64,000 bases of DNA from Piper betle (lineage: Eukaryota > Streptophyta > Magnoliopsida > Piperales > Piperaceae): NCBI GenBank assembly GCA_033002965.1, contig JAURVB010014927.1, positions 18,264 to 82,263 on the forward strand, written 5' to 3'. Shown here piece after piece: positions 36,271 through 46,346 of this stretch; positions within the stretch are counted from its first letter, which is position 1, and the number at the start of each line of letters is the position of its first letter. The notes beneath the pieces were generated by a model. It was given only the letters and a program-made list of their open reading frames with translations. It was not told where the DNA came from and searched no databases. The translations under genes were made by a program, and so were the position numbers.

Positions 36271-37982
36271 AGTATAGTTATTGTTTGTTGTGGGTTGTAT
36301 GTTTGATCCTTTATTCATTAAAAATTGCAATTGCTTGATGTTATGTGGGTTGCATGATCGGTGCTCTTGTGGTCATGATGATTAAACTAATGAAGTAAAA
36401 TTTTAACCTTTACCATGAATGAAATACTAGTTGATAATGCATCAGTTATAATCTAATTATTATTAAACTATATTCAAGACTTAAAAATTAATCACAAAAT
36501 AGGTAAAGCTATTTATTTGAATAATTGGTTAATTAAGCTTTGTGATATGGGTTAATTAGAACCTTCAATATGTTTGTAGTCTAATGGGTATGATTGTTTA
36601 TTAAGTGTAAATAATATTATATTATAATTGGTTGACAAGATAAAGGTAATATCTTTTATCTTGTCTAAAATAAATATTTTATAATAGTGTTGATAACAGG
36701 TTATCCATTATAGAGTTATTATTAAACATTTTTTTTCAAGTTTAACTTTAAGCACAAGTTGAATAAAGTTAGTCATGTTGACAATTTGTCGATTATGGTA
36801 GAAAGTAGGTTATTAAAATATAATAATATAATAAGCGTCAAATGTTAGATTAGAGTAGCAATGAGTAATTTAAAAAATTTGAGTTTGAACCTTTCTCAAA
36901 TGAGTAATTTAAAAATTTTCATTAGTAGTATACTTAAATTATGATAATACAAATTATTTAAAATAATTTAATAAAACCACTAAATTAATTTCCGAATAAA
37001 GATTTTGAATTAGTAAAAAGGTTAATAAATTATTAAAGGTGTGCCTAAGGTTTTATTAACAGAATAGGTAACTATTACTCACTAATTCAATGTTAAGAAG
37101 TAATATTAATTAAATGTTTAAATGATAACTTTAACCCTTAGGACAACAATCTTAATAAGATTTCTTTGGTTAAATAATTAATGTGTGAATGAAAATACAC
37201 CAGTATTACTAATTAAATACATGTTAGTAAGTTAATAATTATTTCACAGCATGCATTATTCATCGTATAAAATTATACTTATGTATAATTTTATTATGTT
37301 GTTCAGATTAGGATCGTGTGTCTTAATTACGGGTGTCTCGTCACATTTTCAAGTCCCTATAACTACTTGAAATGTTGTATATTCTTTTTGTCACCCCTAG
37401 TCGACTTAAGCCCATATTCGATTATTATGTGCCGAATGTAACTGGGGACAAGGATTTGGCTCAGTCCGACATGGAGCCAGACTTTTAAAATTATTTGAAA
37501 GATAAAATACTTTTCCCCTTGCTGATACGGGTGATAGGGTACAATGATTTGATTTATTATGCACTTGTGATACATAGAGGGTGAGTCAATGATAAATATC
37601 GGTAATTTCAGGCTGTGGGCCATGTAGCATGTGTGCGTCTACATGAGATTATATCCAGATGGGGCAGTTGCCCCTCCCTGTATAATTGGAGCTCGACATA
37701 GGTTCATAATTACTAAAAGACTTGGTAAACAATAATATGAAATATATTGACTTGTTTCTTTTAATTATATGACTTAGTTGTTTCAAAGTGATGGTTGACT
37801 GTGGTTGATAGTTTTTGTACCAGCTTCAGAGTGATTGGTTTACCTTATGTTATTGTTTGCATGTTACATTATACCTCAAGCATAATTATTTGTCATATTA
37901 TGATACATTTATATACATTTTAGTTTTTATATCTTCCGTATTTTAAGGTAACCCCTGTGGTCAGCTAAAATGGGTCGTTACA
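35261..37982 (+). mobile_element. Family-2 solo LTR (copy B)
   Basis: It runs from TGTAATGACCAGGCCC to GGGTCGTTACA, 2722 bp, flanked by ATATT at 35256-35260 and 37983-37987. The target duplication is the same as in copy A, so both descend from one insertion. It contains a 0.66 kb block (about 36414-37075) that is absent from A. Confidence 0.88.
35975..35982 (+). promoter_or_regulatory. LTR TATA box, copy B
   Basis: TATATAAA upstream of the CT-rich leader, as in copy A. Confidence 0.5.
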
Positions 37983-38351
37983 ATATTTTAACTTGTATTT
38001 ATTTAAATATTAATGATAACATATATTTTTAATATATAAGAACATATTTTACTTAAATTTTATATTTTAGTTTAACTTGGTTAGACCCTATTGATCAAAA
38101 TATACTCCGTAATATGTACTGTATTTAAAATTATATTTTTAAATAAACTTGTATTATTCAAAAGTGATAATATACACACACCACACTCCCAACTTTATCT
38201 TTACCTTACCCATTCATGTAACCTCCATCACCCATCAAAGGTGACGGTGAGAGTGAAGGGACGAGAACTCAGGCCCCAGCGTGTTCAATGTCGTTTGTAA
38301 AGGTGGCGAGGACCAGTGTACTCGGCTCTCCTTCCCACGGCCGAAGCCCTG

Positions 38352-38360
38352 TATATAAAT
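38352..38360 (+). promoter_or_regulatory. TATA box of small gene, copy B
   Basis: TATATAAAT about 100 bases before the ATG at 38461, preserved from copy A together with the downstream CA-rich leader. Confidence 0.5.
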
Positions 38361-38460
38361 ACGTACATTGCCAAACTCTCTGCACCCATTCACTCACAAA
38401 TCCAGCATATGAAGAGGTTGACAACCTTATCAATCTGTAGCTTCCTTGCTCAAGTCCTCC

Positions 38461-38724
38461 ATGGCCAATTCTTGCCTATCCAGGTTCATCAGCGAAGTTG
38501 CTCCGCCCAAAATTTATCGCGTCGTTAGGCGCAGACTATCCACCGTATTAGACACGATAGCGGAGGACAGGATGGAATACTATTCCGACTCCGGTCATCC
38601 CTCTCCATCTGCTTCCATTGCTGCTGTTCATGTACCTTCTAAAACTTCCTCCCTCGGCCTTCAGAGCGATGCCGAGAGATCGTTCTCTATTTACGGCCGA
38701 CAGTATTGGTCTTGTGCCAAGTGA
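38461..38724 (+). CDS. Small 87-residue plant protein, copy B
   Basis: The counterpart of the frame at 8386, same length and start. It carries the same EVAPPK..RVVRRRLSTVLDTIAEDR N-terminal block with S12, Y20 and V61 in place of T, C and A. No stop or frameshift has arisen although the surrounding DNA of A and B differs by several percent. The function is unknown. I chose ATG 38461 because its context (CCATGG) is good and it matches copy A; an upstream extension to 38446 uses no ATG. An out-of-frame upstream ATG exists at 38409. Confidence 0.55.
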   Translation: MANSCLSRFISEVAPPKIYRVVRRRLSTVLDTIAEDRMEYYSDSGHPSPSASIAAVHVPSKTSSLGLQSDAERSFSIYGRQYWSCAK

Positions 38725-38944
38725 TTTGAAAATATTTTGTACGAAAGTTTGGATGAGTAGTAGTTATCTCCTTGTTTGCTTGTATGCTTCGGTTCAAGAA
38801 TATACTTACTGATTTCGACGATTATCCTTGGCATCTATGAACCTTTTTTTCTTCTCTTAAATATTTTTTTTACTTTTCACTTCAATAGACCTACCTGTCT
38901 GCGAAAGCTGAGGACATTTTCTAACAAGACGTTAATTTAGCTTT

Positions 38945-39347
38945 TAAATTAAAAAATATTTTAAAATCTAACAGCAAATATTCGGTTAATAAGGCAAATT
39001 TTAACAAATAATCCTTTTCGTTAATTGTAGCTTTTAAAATAATAAATTATTTTTTTAAAAAAACAATAATTTATTTCAACAAAATAAATTACAACAAAAT
39101 TCATAATGAAATATTTTTTGACCATTACTATAAATAGAGAAAAATATAATTAATTATAAACTAGATAAATAATTCAGTCTTTCATGTTATTATTTATGAT
39201 TATTTAATTTTCTAATTTTGTCACATGTAATAAAGATTTATTTCTATTCTTTTTCAAAAATATTTAATAATAATAAATTTATCTCAATATTTTTTCAATA
39301 AATTAACTTATAATATACCCGCGCAATGCATGGAAAATCTTGGCCAG
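38945..39347 (+). mobile_element. Helitron-like 3' end, copy B
   Basis: Counterpart of 8880-9275. The hairpin is CCCGCGCAATGCATGG (39318-39333) and the end CCAG-T (39344-39348). It is part of the duplication, not an independent insertion. Confidence 0.45.
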
Positions 39348-40080
39348 TGTATACGACAACAAGGAATGAAGAGTAGTGTTAGTTCTATTACTTTACATTA
39401 AAACTTACAAAGATTAACAACAGTGTAATTAAATTAAGCAAACATGCCAGGAAAACATGTTCGTCAATTTAAACTCATACTCATTATTTTGGACAAAAAC
39501 TCAACTTGAAATCAATAGCTTTAAAAATCATAAAAATCACTTTTTCAGCTTGGAGCTCAATATATTCAATCTTCATAAAATATACAACTTAATTCAAATA
39601 ATTATCAATACCTTATAATCCATTATTTATGATAACTTATATATCATTAGAATCCAATATAATTTTAAAATAATCTTTTTCAGTAAATTGAAAAGTTATA
39701 GAATATGAGGGAAGTGTAATTTAAATAACCAATCTAAGTCATCCCACCCCTTCAAAAATTTGAATTGATCATATATAATTATTACTAGATCTTACACCAA
39801 AAAATCGAACTCGAATGTAAAATTAACTTTGAAATCTTTACCAACTTATTAAGTCTTAAACCATAAAGAAAAAATATTAAATATGAGATTATTTATAAAA
39901 GAACTCACAATCTACCTTCCTTAAGAAAAACTAACTCATCTAACTAATATCTAATACAGTCAAACCCACCGTTTAATACCATTGAACAATCCTAAATCAA
40001 CTCTAATATAATTTATAATGATCCAACTAAAATATAAAATAATAATCTTAAATAGTACTTTCATAATGATTAATTCAAAA
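39348..40080. other. AT-rich DNA without recognised gene
   Basis: Counterpart of 9276-10008; nothing recognised. Confidence 0.45.
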
Positions 40081-40240
40081 TACATCCTCACAAATATACT
40101 AAATCTTAAATCTTACCTCGATCACAAATATACTAAATCTTACTTCGTAATTATCTTAAAACGCATCCTCACAAATATACTAAATCCTAAATCTTACCAC
40201 GATCACAAATATACTAATTCTTACTTCAAAACCTCAGTAG
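40081..40240 (+). repeat. Short tandem repeat (about 79 bp x 2), copy B
   Basis: Same pair of CACAAATATACTAAATC units as in copy A. Confidence 0.6.
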
Positions 40241-40604
40241 ATATTAAATGTAAAACTAATTTTGTAAAATCTCACATTTAAACACTTAAATATAACTATC
40301 AAAGATCTCGACTCAAATGAGCTTAAAAACTTGTTTATTCAAAACAAACTTAAAATTGAACGCTTGCAATACATTTTCTAACCACTCAAACTTCTCATCA
40401 AACCAAAGCTTGCGCAAGACAACTTGAAACCTTGAAAACAAGCTAAACATGAAGCTAGGTTTGGTTGTTCAGAACCATACGAAAATACACAGCTCAGGAA
40501 TTAGGATTGAAAAATGCATAGCAGAAAAACTGTTATAAACTAGCTAGCTCTAGCTCTAAGCAGTTATCCTAAATATTCGAAAGTAGAAATGAAGCCACAC
40601 GCTC

Positions 40605-40812
40605 TCTATCTCACAATGAACAGTTTTGAGTTGCACCATGGTGAAAATAGGGTGACACATATATTTCACATTCTAGAAGTTAATCCAATGTGGCACATGC
40701 TTCTTGGGCGACAATGGATTCATGACCACCGATGCTTGCTATCTTCGTGGCACCAATGCATTAAAGCTGCGCCTAGTAAAGGAGGTCAAATCCGAGTCCG
40801 GGGGTTGTGAAA
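40605..40812 (+). pseudogene. Tat protease C-terminal remnant, copy B
   Basis: The frame contains MWHMLLGRQWIHDHRC, the conserved segment after the protease active site in Tat elements, with CGA at 40709-40711 where copy A has TGA. The active-site part is missing and the frame ends at 40810. Confidence 0.65.
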
Positions 40813-41195
40813 CCCATCCGCTCTTGAGGAAGCGCACTTTGCGGATGCCGTGAGCCCAAACTTCTAGTCATGTCTATCCTGCTACACTTGATTTGCCAGA
40901 CTTTCTTAAACCAACAACTAATTATCCACCGTCGAAGCCTCCTGAAGTAGCAAAGTTACACAAGTTGTCAGTTTTTTGACACCAACATTTTCACCAGGAC
41001 TGGAAGCTTCATTAGTACCTTTAAATGTAATAGTGCATTCAGGACAACCAAAGCAAAAAATTAAAGAAATTCCATCACTCCAAGAAGTGCAAAGTCAAGA
41101 AGAGAAAGATCACATGGTAATTGAGGATGCTGCCATGGTATTAGGACAATGGGAAATGCTAGTGGTGAACTTTTGTGAGAAAGAAGTAATTACAG

Positions 41196-42180
41196 TTGAC
41201 CCATGCCCATGAACAGAAAGATTTAATCTCGTTGAAATTATTTCTTTATTGTATATCAAATGAAAATGAAGGATCAATTCGACAATGGTTTGTGGGAGTA
41301 ATATTGCATGAAGAGGAACGAAAGGATCAAGAAATACAACAAGCACCAAGTCATTTTGAAGATGGAGTTACTCTAATAGTAGAACGACTTCTGGAAATCA
41401 ATTTTGAAACTTATCAAGAGCCCCATCCCACTTTTCTTGGATTAGGTTTAGAAGAAATGGAGAAGCGACAACTCATTGATGTACTTGGAAGTTATAAGGA
41501 TTGTTTTGCATGGTCATATGATGAAATGCCAGGTTTGTCATTTGAAGTTGCAGTACGCCCCCGATCGAGGCCATGATCGCAACGAAAATAGAGAAGTTGA
41601 AGAAGGAAAACTTCATTCGTGAAGTCAACTACACAGAATTATTGGGAAATGTTGTCTCAGTGAAGAAGAAGAATGGTCAGAAGAGGATTTGTGTGGACTT
41701 TCGAGATCTCAACAAAGCATGTCCCAAGCATGCATTTCTTTTACCGATCCCTGATATTTTACTTGACAATGTAGTTGGTTGTCAAATGTTTTCTTTCATG
41801 GATAGATTTAGTGGCTACAATTAAATTCATATGGCAGCCAAAGATGGAGAAAAGATAGCTTTTTACATCCCTGTTGGAATCTATTGTTATACGGTAATGT
41901 CGTTTGGTTTGAAGAATGCAGGAGTTACGTATTAACAGGTGATGCAATATATTTTTGCTGACATGCTAAATGTGGAAATGGAAGATTATGTTGACGATCT
42001 AATTGTGAAGTCAAAAGAAGGAAGTGGTCATTACAAGGTGTTGGGGAAGGTGCTTTACCGGTGTAGAGTGAATAACTTGAAGTTGAATCCACAAAAATGT
42101 GCTTTTGGTGTTCGTGAGGGCAATTTCTCGGATTTTTGGTACACGAGTGAGAAATCCTAGTTGACCCTGCCAAAATTTAA
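41196..42180 (+). pseudogene. Tat reverse transcriptase, copy B
   Basis: RT spread over three frames. 41196-41576 has FAWSYDEMPGL. 41573-41824 has RICVDFRDLNKACPK and SFMDRFSGYN and ends in TAA. A further stretch (41939-42160) carries YVDD at 41987-41998, NNLKLNPQKCAFGV and the thumb start. A frame change at about 41575 and stops at 41822 and 41935 prevent a full product. All core catalytic residues can still be located. Confidence 0.82.
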
Positions 42181-42299
42181 GACATTAGGCCTATGAGTCC
42201 ACCTACATCTTTGTGTCAATTGCAAAGAATCCAAGGAAAGTTCAATTACATTTGAGGTTTATCCTAGATTTGTCATAAAAAAATTTGCCAATCAGTTAA

Positions 42300-42845
42300 T
42301 GGTTAAAGAAAGGTAATTAGTTTGAGTGGGGGAAGCGTGTGAGTGAGCCTTTGAGGAGATAAAGACAGGATTGCTGAGGCCTCCAACTTTACTTGCTCTA
42401 GTGCTAGATAGACCACTCATCTTATATATTTTTCACATAGAAGCAACACTCGCAGCCATCTTAGCCCAGGCTAACGACGATGGGAGAGAATGATGTGTTT
42501 ATTACTTAAGCAGACCTATGACTTCAATTGATCAAAGGTACACAAAGATAGAGAAAGCATGTTTAGCCGTGGTGTTGGCTTCACAGAAATTGTGTCATTA
42601 CTTTCTTACCATGAAGTACATTTGGTGGTACATGGTAATATTGTTCGATACCTACTCCAACAATCGGCCTTGTCAAGAAGAGTAGCAAGATGGCTTTGGA
42701 ACTTAATGGAGTTTGACATCAAGTGTGTGACACAAAAAGCAGTGAAAGATCAAGCAATTGTCGAGCTACTCACCAACCATTTGGCTCTTCCATTCAAGAA
42801 GAAAGAAGAAGAAGTCTAGTTCAACATGGATAAAGAACTACTAAA
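42300..42845 (+). pseudogene. Tat connection / first RNase H, copy B
   Basis: Remains of the RT-RNase H connection (PPTLLALVLDRPLILYIFH-like) and first RNase H, including a 42559-42819 frame with VVHGNIVRYLLQQ and RVARWLWNLMEFDIK. The latter matches the RWLWxLxEFDI segment near the end of Tat RNase H. Frameshifted near 42330 and 42500. Confidence 0.65.
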
Positions 42846-42852
42846 GTGAACT

Positions 42853-43242
42853 TTGTATTTTGATGGAGCAGCTGTGGGAATGCGCAAACGAGCAGGACCC
42901 ACTAGAGGAGTTGGGGTTGTCTTAGTAGAGCCTTCAGGGAAGATGCATTTACATGCTTACAATTTGGCATATTTTTGCACCAACAACGGTGCAGAATATG
43001 AAGCATTGTTGCTTGGACTGTTGCTTGCAAAGGATTTGAAAGTGGAATACTTACTAGGTCAAAGCAAATCATTATTGGTAATCCAACAAGCCGCAGGAAA
43101 TTTTGAAGTTAAGGAAGCACATTTAGTAGTGTGCAAGGCGCATTTGATGCAATTAATGATGAATTTCAAAGAAGTGATGTTTGAACATATCCCTCGCTCT
43201 TCAAATTACATGGCAGATATACTGATCAAGATTAATTGGTAA
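42853..43242 (+). pseudogene. Tat second RNase H, copy B
   Basis: 129 open codons with YFDGAAVG, GAEYEALLLGL and HIPRSSNYMADIL. The active-site Asp of the second strand is Lys here (GQSKSLLV) but Asp in copy A (GQSDSLLV), so this copy has lost a catalytic residue. The codon before the frame is a TGA stop at 42847-42849. Confidence 0.78.
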
Positions 43243-43433
43243 AGGAGAAGTCATTGAGCCAATTATTTGGTTTGCTCGTCATGATGCACCTGCAGGTGCG
43301 GTCTTACCATCAAGTGTTGTAGTCGAAAGCTTTACACTAGAGGAGTTTGAAGATTGGTATGGAGATATCATCAACTTTTTGGAATGCAACTAGCTACCCT
43401 GTGATTGATACAAGGCTCGTGAGGTGCAACTAA

Positions 43434-44614
43434 TTGCTTCACGCCATCTCATTGAAGGAGAATTACTATATCACCGAGGATTTGACCAAGGAGGAAAGTT
43501 TGAAGGCTATGAGAGATGCGCACAAAGGGACTTGTGGAGAGCCCCAAGGTAGAGGAAGGTTGTATCACATTATGCTCTGCATCGGATACTTTTGGCCAAC
43601 AATGTATAAGGTATGGATTTTGCTCGGTCATGTGAGAAGTGTCAGTTGCATGCAACTTTGAAGCATATGCCGCAAGAACCATTGCACTCGATTGGCGCTT
43701 ATTGGGCATTTCAGATTTGGGGGCTTGATTTTATTGGTCCCATCCATCTATTATCATTAAAGGGTCACAACTTCATCTTAATGGTGATTGAGTATTTTAC
43801 TAAATGGGGTGAAGCAATGCCGACAAGGAAAGAGACAAGAGAGTGTGTCACTCAATTCATCAAAGAAAATATTATCTATCGGTTTGGAGTTTCCCAGAAG
43901 CATATTACGAATAATGATACATTGTTAATGGGATGGCAAGTGGCAAAGTTAGCCGAACAACACAGATTTGAAATGGTGCAATTATCACCATACAACCTAC
44001 AATCTAATGGACAAGTGGAATCTTTCAACAAGATTTTAAAACAAATGCCGTGAAAGATAGTGGCAGATAATCAACGCGATTGGCATGAAGGGCTACCCGA
44101 AGCATTATGGTCATGTCGTACTTCTGCACGTGTGAGTACCAGAGTTACACCTTATTTGTTAGTGTATGGGAAGGAAGCCCTCTTGCCTTTAGAAGTAGAG
44201 TTACCTCCACTAAGGATGGCCACAACTTCACATTTATCACCACAACAGGAAGAATATGTAGCAAATAGAACTGCATCACTCAAAGAGATTGACGAGCATT
44301 GTCATGCTGCAGGGGAAAAGTTGAAAACGTATTATGAAGCAATGACAAGGAAATACAACCAAGACATTGAGCCCCACAAGTTCAGCCCTGGAATGTTAGT
44401 ATTATGCAACACCCGTGAAGTTAGGGCCGGGTTGCCATTGTCCAACTTTTCCCTGTCATTGGGAGGGCCCTACGTTGTGAAGCGAGATATTGGTAAAGGA
44501 TGTTATGAATTGTTAATAATTGATGGAGATTCCTTGTTCCAAGTTAATGTAAGATACTTAAAAATTTGGCGAGACCCTGTGACAGGAGGTCACACCCCAT
44601 CAAATGAAGCCTAA
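43434..44614 (+). pseudogene. Tat integrase, copy B
   Basis: An integrase of the DDE type. A first frame (43434-43661) holds the zinc-binding N-terminal region up to YFWPTMYKV. From 43613 a second frame carries CEKCQLHA, WGLDFIGPIHL (first Asp), ITNND (second Asp) and NGQVESFNK (Glu). It runs to 44614 with one in-frame TGA at 44051-44053, where copy A has CGA. The C-terminal part has ALWSCRTSARVSTRVTPYLL and GPYVVKRDIGKGCYEL and no chromodomain. The last third is the best-preserved part of either copy. Confidence 0.82.
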
Positions 44615-44640
44615 ATGGCTCATAGATGGATTGACATACA

Positions 44641-46346
44641 GTTTACATAGCAAAAAAGAAGATGAAGCAAGTACCTTAGAGAAGAACTGTCACCCACCAT
44701 GATGTATTAGGAAGAAATCATGAGAAAGGTGGAGAGTCTTAGATGGTTAAAAAACAAAAAGAAGGCTTTAAGAGGAAAAAATAACAAAGTCATATTGCAG
44801 CGGCATAAAGATACTCTAAATGGTTAGGTCGCTACTCTTCAAAGATATCCACTGAATCAGGGCGCTAATATTTGTACAAATTTAAACTTATCCATTCAAG
44901 TGGATAAGTTCTGAGAGATTCTGAGGAAAAATCTTTGCTATTCCAAATTCGCCAAAGCATATTTAAAAAAAAGAAGCCAGAGGAAAAGATTTGTGCTGCT
45001 CTAAAACTATCAGAGGAAATTTGTGAAAAAATTGAACTGGCCATGATTCCACACCCGTAAGGACGGCACAAAAGGGCTTTCAACATTTATAAAAAATCAA
45101 GTCTAATGTTTGGGGAAGGGGGAGAAAATTTTTAGAGAAAAAGAAGGCTCTTGTTTATTGTTGCAAAAAAGAGAACGAATGAACGAGGCTTCATCTTTCC
45201 TATCTCTCATGTGAAGAAAGATGCCATTGCCATGAAGGAAGGAGAAAGCTGTTGAGTCACCTCTTCGCTGGAGTATGTTTTGGTCTCACTCTCCAGAGCC
45301 TTGGAGTTAACCTCCGCAGCCGCTGCCTGTGCCCTTCCATATCACTCCAGTTCTATCCAGCCTTGCCAAAGCCCTGCTTACCCATCACATTGTGGCTGCC
45401 ACCTTTGAACGAAAGACGGGAGTTTGCAACCATCTAGAGCCCTTTGAAGCATCATTGATATCAGCCACTCCACCAGTGTGAAGGAAGGACTGCATCACTA
45501 TTGTTCGTAGCTTGGAAGATCCCCGCTTTGCCACTGTTATAGCCCACAAAAGCCCGCCGGGGAGCCCTGCTCGTTAAGTAGAAGTTCTACTATTGCCCAC
45601 AAAGGAAAGGCGTTGCTGTCACATCTTACTGCCGGAGAGCCAGAGTCACCGCCAATGCTTGAAGATCTTCGACTTATGCTACGGATCTACCAGAAGGGGT
45701 TTGCTTTGTTTTTGCTTTTGTAGATAAAAGCAAAGAGTCTTGTCTCTACCTTGCTCCACCTCCTCGACTGCCAACATGAAAAAGATTGAGAGTTCCTTGA
45801 CAATGCACATTGGAGCCTTGATGTGATTGCAGCCGAGATTGTTGAGAGGAGGAGCTTTCATTTGCAACTGTTGCCGTAGACACCAGTGTTTATCGCCGCC
45901 TTAGGAGTCATACTAAATCAGGAAGGAGAGTAAGGTATCAACAGACAGGAGCCATTTATTGTTTCCATCTATTACGCTAACATGCACCTGGAGTTATGTC
46001 CTTTGGCTTGAAGCTAGCCAGTCACATCTTTGCAGCAGGATCACTAGAGAAGAAAGAAGAAACCTATACCACTATTGTTGTAGGAAGTTCATCAACTATT
46101 CTATTCTGTTATTGTTGTCACTGTAAAGGGAGTTGCTTGCCATGCCGCCACCGTGCCCGAGACATCACTCGGGGCAGCCACCCCGTTGCCACGAGCCCAC
46201 ACAAGGAGTAGGTAGGTGAAGGAACAGAGCCCCATCTGACAAGAGCTGCGGAGAGAAGAGTATTGCTACCGTCATAACACTGGAGCTTGCCGGGGGGAGG
46301 AGAAGGACCAACTTGTTGTTGGATCAGCCTGAAAAAGGAGACTGCT
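44641..46346 (+). mobile_element. Downstream Tat region / probable 3' LTR, copy B
   Basis: Counterpart of 14701-16385. A purine-rich GGGGAAGGGGGAGAAAA occurs near 45111. Non-coding; it is cut at 46346 by the reverse-strand LTR. Confidence 0.4.

Larger units (their letters stand above)
40600..44640 (+). mobile_element. Ty3/gypsy Tat-lineage element, copy B (decayed)
   Basis: Same truncated pol as in copy A with fewer interruptions in the integrase. Protease end, RT, RNase H, second RNase H and integrase follow in order; gag and LTRs are not recognisable. Flanks match copy A on both sides, so it was duplicated, not newly inserted. 40241-40600 holds no recognised gene. Confidence 0.85.
32158..46346 (+). 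repeat. Segmental duplication, copy B
   Basis: This is the direct-orientation counterpart of 2801-16385 with the same content in the same order. The left flank differs from that of A (31.0-32.1 kb has no match at 2.0-2.8 kb). The right end coincides with the first base of a reverse-strand LTR at 46347. Compared with A it lacks one unit of the 1.47 kb tandem duplication and has gained a hAT-like insertion (32702-34528) and a block at 36414-37075. Confidence 0.85.

Noticed and set aside
2801..46346. Copies A and B as two insertions of one giant transposon
   Set aside because: No terminal inverted repeats, Helitron 5' end or target duplication bound the block, and it contains independent elements with their own target sites. 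Duplication is simpler, although dispersed copies elsewhere could reopen the question.
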